A stretch of 64,000 nt of DNA from positions 73,513 to 137,512 of the forward strand of contig CAZRYS010000014.1 in the NCBI GenBank assembly GCA_964604365.1, given 5' to 3'. The position numbers and the translations under genes are program-made. Every line of letters starts with the position of its first letter. The first letter of the stretch is position 1. The notes below the pieces were generated by a model. It had not been told where the DNA came from. It saw only the letters and a list, made by a program, of their open reading frames with translations, and made no database searches. Of this stretch, positions 61,166 to 64,000 are shown piece after piece. The DNA comes from Agriterribacter sp964604365. GTDB taxonomy: Bacteria; Bacteroidota; Bacteroidia; Chitinophagales; Chitinophagaceae.

Positions 61166-61587
61166 AAGGCAGAGTTTTCACCAAATCCATTTTATACCCG
61201 AGATTAGTCTATTAAGAGCCTGTTATAAAATTATAGATTCAATAGATTGAAATATCAGATTTTCCAAAGATTATTTATCCTGTGAGGTTCTTGTAAAACA
61301 AAGAGCATTACAGCCTGAAAACTGCTTTAACCCCGATTTTGCAGTGAGTACTCTATTGTGAAGCCGAATAGTATGTGAGGACACATAACCCGGCAGATCG
61401 CCTTGGCACGTGCCCTCACGTGCCTAAGAGTCAGAACTGTCTGCCACATTAAATAATTTTCTCCGGTATCCAAAATACTAAACTGCCATTAAGTCTTACA
61501 GGTTAGCTCTGAGGTAGCTTAGTACTACCTAAATTTCGGTTGCACAATTAAATAATTGTTTAGTGTGAAGCTATTTTAAACAGATAG
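61166..61587. other. Intergenic region carrying a REP-like element
   Basis: No gene. Beyond the palindromes at 61372-61424, it contains no obvious promoter match or terminator for the flanking minus-strand genes. Confidence 0.4.
61372..61424. repeat. REP-like palindromic element, copy 2
   Basis: Hairpin TATGTG-AGGA-CACATA (61372-61387) and 17 bases later a perfect 8-bp hairpin GGCACGTG-CCCT-CACGTGCC (61405-61424). It shares the GTG-AGGA-CAC core with 56492-56511. Confidence 0.55.
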
Positions 61588-63939
61588 CTACTTTGTATTG
61601 ATAACAATATTAATCAACTGTTGGTTTCGGATGATAGTAACTTCAATACGTCCTGTCCAATTAACAGACTGGTAGACGTCCAGCAATTGTCGGGCATCGT
61701 CGACATTTTTGCCCCCGGCAGTGCGGATAACATCTTTTGCCAGCAAACCGGATTTTGCCAACAAGCTATTGGGGGCAGCACTCAATACTACAACGCCTTT
61801 TTCATCTGGCAATCCATATGCTGACCGATCTCCCAAACCTTCTACAGATTTAATAATGCCCCCCAGAAAGGGTACCTGTGTGGATTTATCAGAAATTTCT
61901 GAACCAACGAGTAAAACGGGTATGACTGGTTCTAAGGCTATCTTCTTCAAAGAAAGCTTTTGTACGCCAAATGAATTCATACTAAAATTTCTAAATCCCG
62001 TTTTGAAAACGGGGCTGCCCGGTAACACGGTAAAATCACCTTTTAAGGCATCAGCAAACTCAATGTTACCAGATAGGCTATTCTGATCCGTTCCGTTAGA
62101 ACGGGCGTCCAGGAGTGAGGCTGTATCTGGAAAAAAATTGTTATCAATATTACTTCCCCAGTCACTCACACGGATAGGCGCATATTTTTTCATCACAATA
62201 TTTCGTTTAAACACATCGCCACTATTTTTGAACCATACATGCGGATGAAAAGTATTGTTCACCATGATATTGTTTTCCACCACTCTATAGAAACCTTCTC
62301 TTAATTTGATACCTCCGTTTAAACAAAGATTGTTATAGATATGATAGTTGGAAGAACCGTCGTCCAGATCTATATCCCAGCCATGATCGCATCGAAAACG
62401 ATTGTTACGGATGATGGTTTGCTTTTGTGCATCCAACAAGATTAATTCCGGGTGCGCAGCAACCAGACTATCCATATACTTTCCGTCGGGTGCCCAAAAG
62501 CGATCTCGTCCCCAGGAGTTAAAAGAACCATGGTCGCCAGTTTCCTGCACCGTATTAAACACGTCGTTGAATTCTAAAATATGCCCACCGAAACTGCCAT
62601 CACCAATATTTATACCAGCACGGGAAGTATTGTAAATACTATTGTGGCTTACCCTTATACCCGAAGCTACCTGAATTTGAACGCCTGTCGCTTGCTTCTC
62701 CATTATCCCTACGTTGTGAAACAGGTTATTGTCCACCACGCAATCCTGGGGAAAGTTATTACTCGCAGGCCCTGGTGTTTTATCCAACTGCGCATAAGGC
62801 ACAAAGTTATCATAGCCATGCACGCCTGATCTCACGGCCTTGGTATCACCTACAAAACATACTGCATTTGCCCCAATATTGTAAATGTGACAACCAGTAA
62901 CGGTATCAAAACGATTGTAATTGCTAAAAAAGATGGCGTTGCCACCAATGCCTTCGAAGGTACAGTCTGAAATACTGCAATATTCCGTCCCATCAAACAG
63001 TATGGTACCCCCGCGGTAAATGGTCCAATCACTGCGCAACAGCGGTTCTTTTGTCTCCATAAAACTTCTTTCATTATGTACAAAATGTAAACCGCTGAAT
63101 TGAATATTTCTTAAAGGATTCGTTTCACTCCCTTTTAACTCAAAACTATTTTTATGCTGCGACACTTCTACTATAGCCTTGTTGATATCTACATTCTTAG
63201 CCGGATAATAATACAACAATGCCTTTTCCCGATCGAGCCACCATTCTCCCGGTGCATCAAGTTCTTCAAATATATTTTCGACAAAGCGATAGTCCGAATG
63301 CATTGTATTGGGGCGGTTGTTTTGCCAACCACCTTCCAGTTCCAGATTACCGGATGCATCCATGCTTTTTATATTATAGTGAAACCCACCCCATTCGTGC
63401 GCATGAATAGCATGCACATATCCGCCTTCCGGATTTTTCCATTTTTTTATCCTTTCAGGAGCTATAGCGTCTGCTGCAGTACCGCCAAATATTCTTGCTG
63501 ACGAATCATAATTAGGATATCGGGCCAATATTTGTGACTGTCCATTGATGTACAATCTTTCAAAACCTGTTTTGAAGGGTAATTTTGCCACATAAATACC
63601 TTTTTTCTTCCAGGGCTTCCATTGTAGGGTTAATCTTTTACCAGCACTAATAGTCACTTTTTCGCTATCGTATGCACGTATGTGCAAAGAAGCAGGAAGA
63701 AAGGTCTCAGCCTGCAACAGTATCGTTTGATTAAGATAATAGGTACCCGCCCGAAGCTCTATGACAACATCTTTGTCTTTTTGTTGTGAGGCCGCCTGAA
63801 TAGCACGCTCTAACGTTTTAAAAGGAAGCTGTACTAACCCGGAACTACCATCATTGCCATCCTCTGATACGTATATGCGAACCTGTGCGAGCCCCGAAAC
63901 AATTATCAGCGTTAAAGAAATAGTCAATAATAAACGCAT
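61588..63939 (-). CDS. Secreted right-handed parallel beta-helix protein with C-terminal PDZ domain
   Basis: A 783-residue exported protein with a signal peptide (1-18). It begins RIYVSEDGNDGSSG and PFKTLERAIQAA, an N-terminal pattern of GH141-like beta-helix enzymes. A beta-helix spans about residues 20-650, with repeats such as NSFELKGSETNPLRNIQFSG, CSISDCTFEGIGGNAIFFSN and VSHNSIYNTSRAGINIGDG. The last 90 or so residues form a PDZ-like domain: LAKSGLLAKDVIRTAGGKNVDD. GH141 members cleave fucosylated or xylan-type glycans. Enzymatic activity is inferred from fold only. Confidence 0.85.
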   Translation of the reverse strand: MRLLLTISLTLIIVSGLAQVRIYVSEDGNDGSSGLVQLPFKTLERAIQAASQQKDKDVVIELRAGTYYLNQTILLQAETFLPASLHIRAYDSEKVTISAGKRLTLQWKPWKKKGIYVAKLPFKTGFERLYINGQSQILARYPNYDSSARIFGGTAADAIAPERIKKWKNPEGGYVHAIHAHEWGGFHYNIKSMDASGNLELEGGWQNNRPNTMHSDYRFVENIFEELDAPGEWWLDREKALLYYYPAKNVDINKAIVEVSQHKNSFELKGSETNPLRNIQFSGLHFVHNERSFMETKEPLLRSDWTIYRGGTILFDGTEYCSISDCTFEGIGGNAIFFSNYNRFDTVTGCHIYNIGANAVCFVGDTKAVRSGVHGYDNFVPYAQLDKTPGPASNNFPQDCVVDNNLFHNVGIMEKQATGVQIQVASGIRVSHNSIYNTSRAGINIGDGSFGGHILEFNDVFNTVQETGDHGSFNSWGRDRFWAPDGKYMDSLVAAHPELILLDAQKQTIIRNNRFRCDHGWDIDLDDGSSNYHIYNNLCLNGGIKLREGFYRVVENNIMVNNTFHPHVWFKNSGDVFKRNIVMKKYAPIRVSDWGSNIDNNFFPDTASLLDARSNGTDQNSLSGNIEFADALKGDFTVLPGSPVFKTGFRNFSMNSFGVQKLSLKKIALEPVIPVLLVGSEISDKSTQVPFLGGIIKSVEGLGDRSAYGLPDEKGVVVLSAAPNSLLAKSGLLAKDVIRTAGGKNVDDARQLLDVYQSVNWTGRIEVTIIRNQQLINIVINTK

Positions 63940-64000
63940 GCAGTACTATTTAGTCGTCCCTCAAAAAGTCAATTTTTTATTTAGGGCATAAAAATTCCAA

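Noticed and set aside
1..64000. CRISPR arrays, tRNA/rRNA genes, insertion sequences, prophage
   Set aside because: No regularly spaced repeats, cloverleaf-like segments, transposase motifs or phage structural genes were recognised on either strand by eye.

Overview
The window reads as a chromosomal segment of a Bacteroidota bacterium, most likely of the Chitinophagaceae type. The evidence is a SusC/SusD pair, outer-membrane barrels of the PorT style, Bacteroidota-specific families (DUF5683, DUF2279, CCC-motif membrane protein, long-form IspH), the near absence of Shine-Dalgarno sequences, and many promoters of the TTTG / TAnnTTTG type. No rRNA, tRNA, CRISPR array, prophage or insertion sequence was seen. 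The genus cannot be fixed by eye.

Layout. 1-6 kb: partial nitronate monooxygenase, sugar nucleotidyltransferase, secreted TIM-barrel isomerase, fructosamine kinase, a small SET-domain protein and an MgtE magnesium transporter. 5.6-9.4 kb: a NarL-type response regulator with a large propeller-type sensor kinase. 9.6-14.7 kb: ribosomal protein S1, a HAD phosphatase, an 860-base gene-poor stretch that may encode a small RNA, and arginine deiminase. 14.8-22.7 kb: a decayed VOC gene, a secreted phosphodiesterase, SusD, SusC and a divergent TetR regulator with a strong palindromic operator candidate. 22.7-30.6 kb: small membrane proteins, a decayed secreted nuclease/phosphatase gene, Lon, two outer-membrane barrels, a metallophosphoesterase and an FMN reductase. 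30.7-35.1 kb: UPF0173 hydrolase, then parA-parB-DUF5683-dapB-ywbE in tight order. 36-47 kb: Rrf2 regulator, DUF2279 protein, IspH, GH13 amylase-like enzyme, a GreA/Rnk-like protein with an unusual leader, an ABC exporter, HopJ and a large MscS channel. 48-54.6 kb: a TonB-dependent receptor preceded by a cysteine-codon-rich leader ORF, an M14 peptidase and an AraC regulator. 54.6-64 kb: lactate permease, Crp/Fnr regulator, secreted esterase, DinB, TauE/SafE transporter, a lipoprotein and a secreted beta-helix/PDZ protein.

How it fits together. Most of the window is housekeeping and envelope biology. Two uptake modules stand out. The first is SusCD with a phosphodiesterase, apparently under a divergent TetR repressor. 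The second is the 48.3 kb TonB receptor, whose mRNA leader carries a tiny ORF ending in five consecutive cysteine codons. Those codons can pair with the sequence just before the receptor start, which suggests post-transcriptional control by cysteine supply or a thiol-reactive metal. This leader is the strongest candidate for an undescribed regulatory system here. Next is a candidate minus-strand RNA at 12.44-12.79 kb, with an orphan terminator, degenerate internal repeats and a dyad just upstream.
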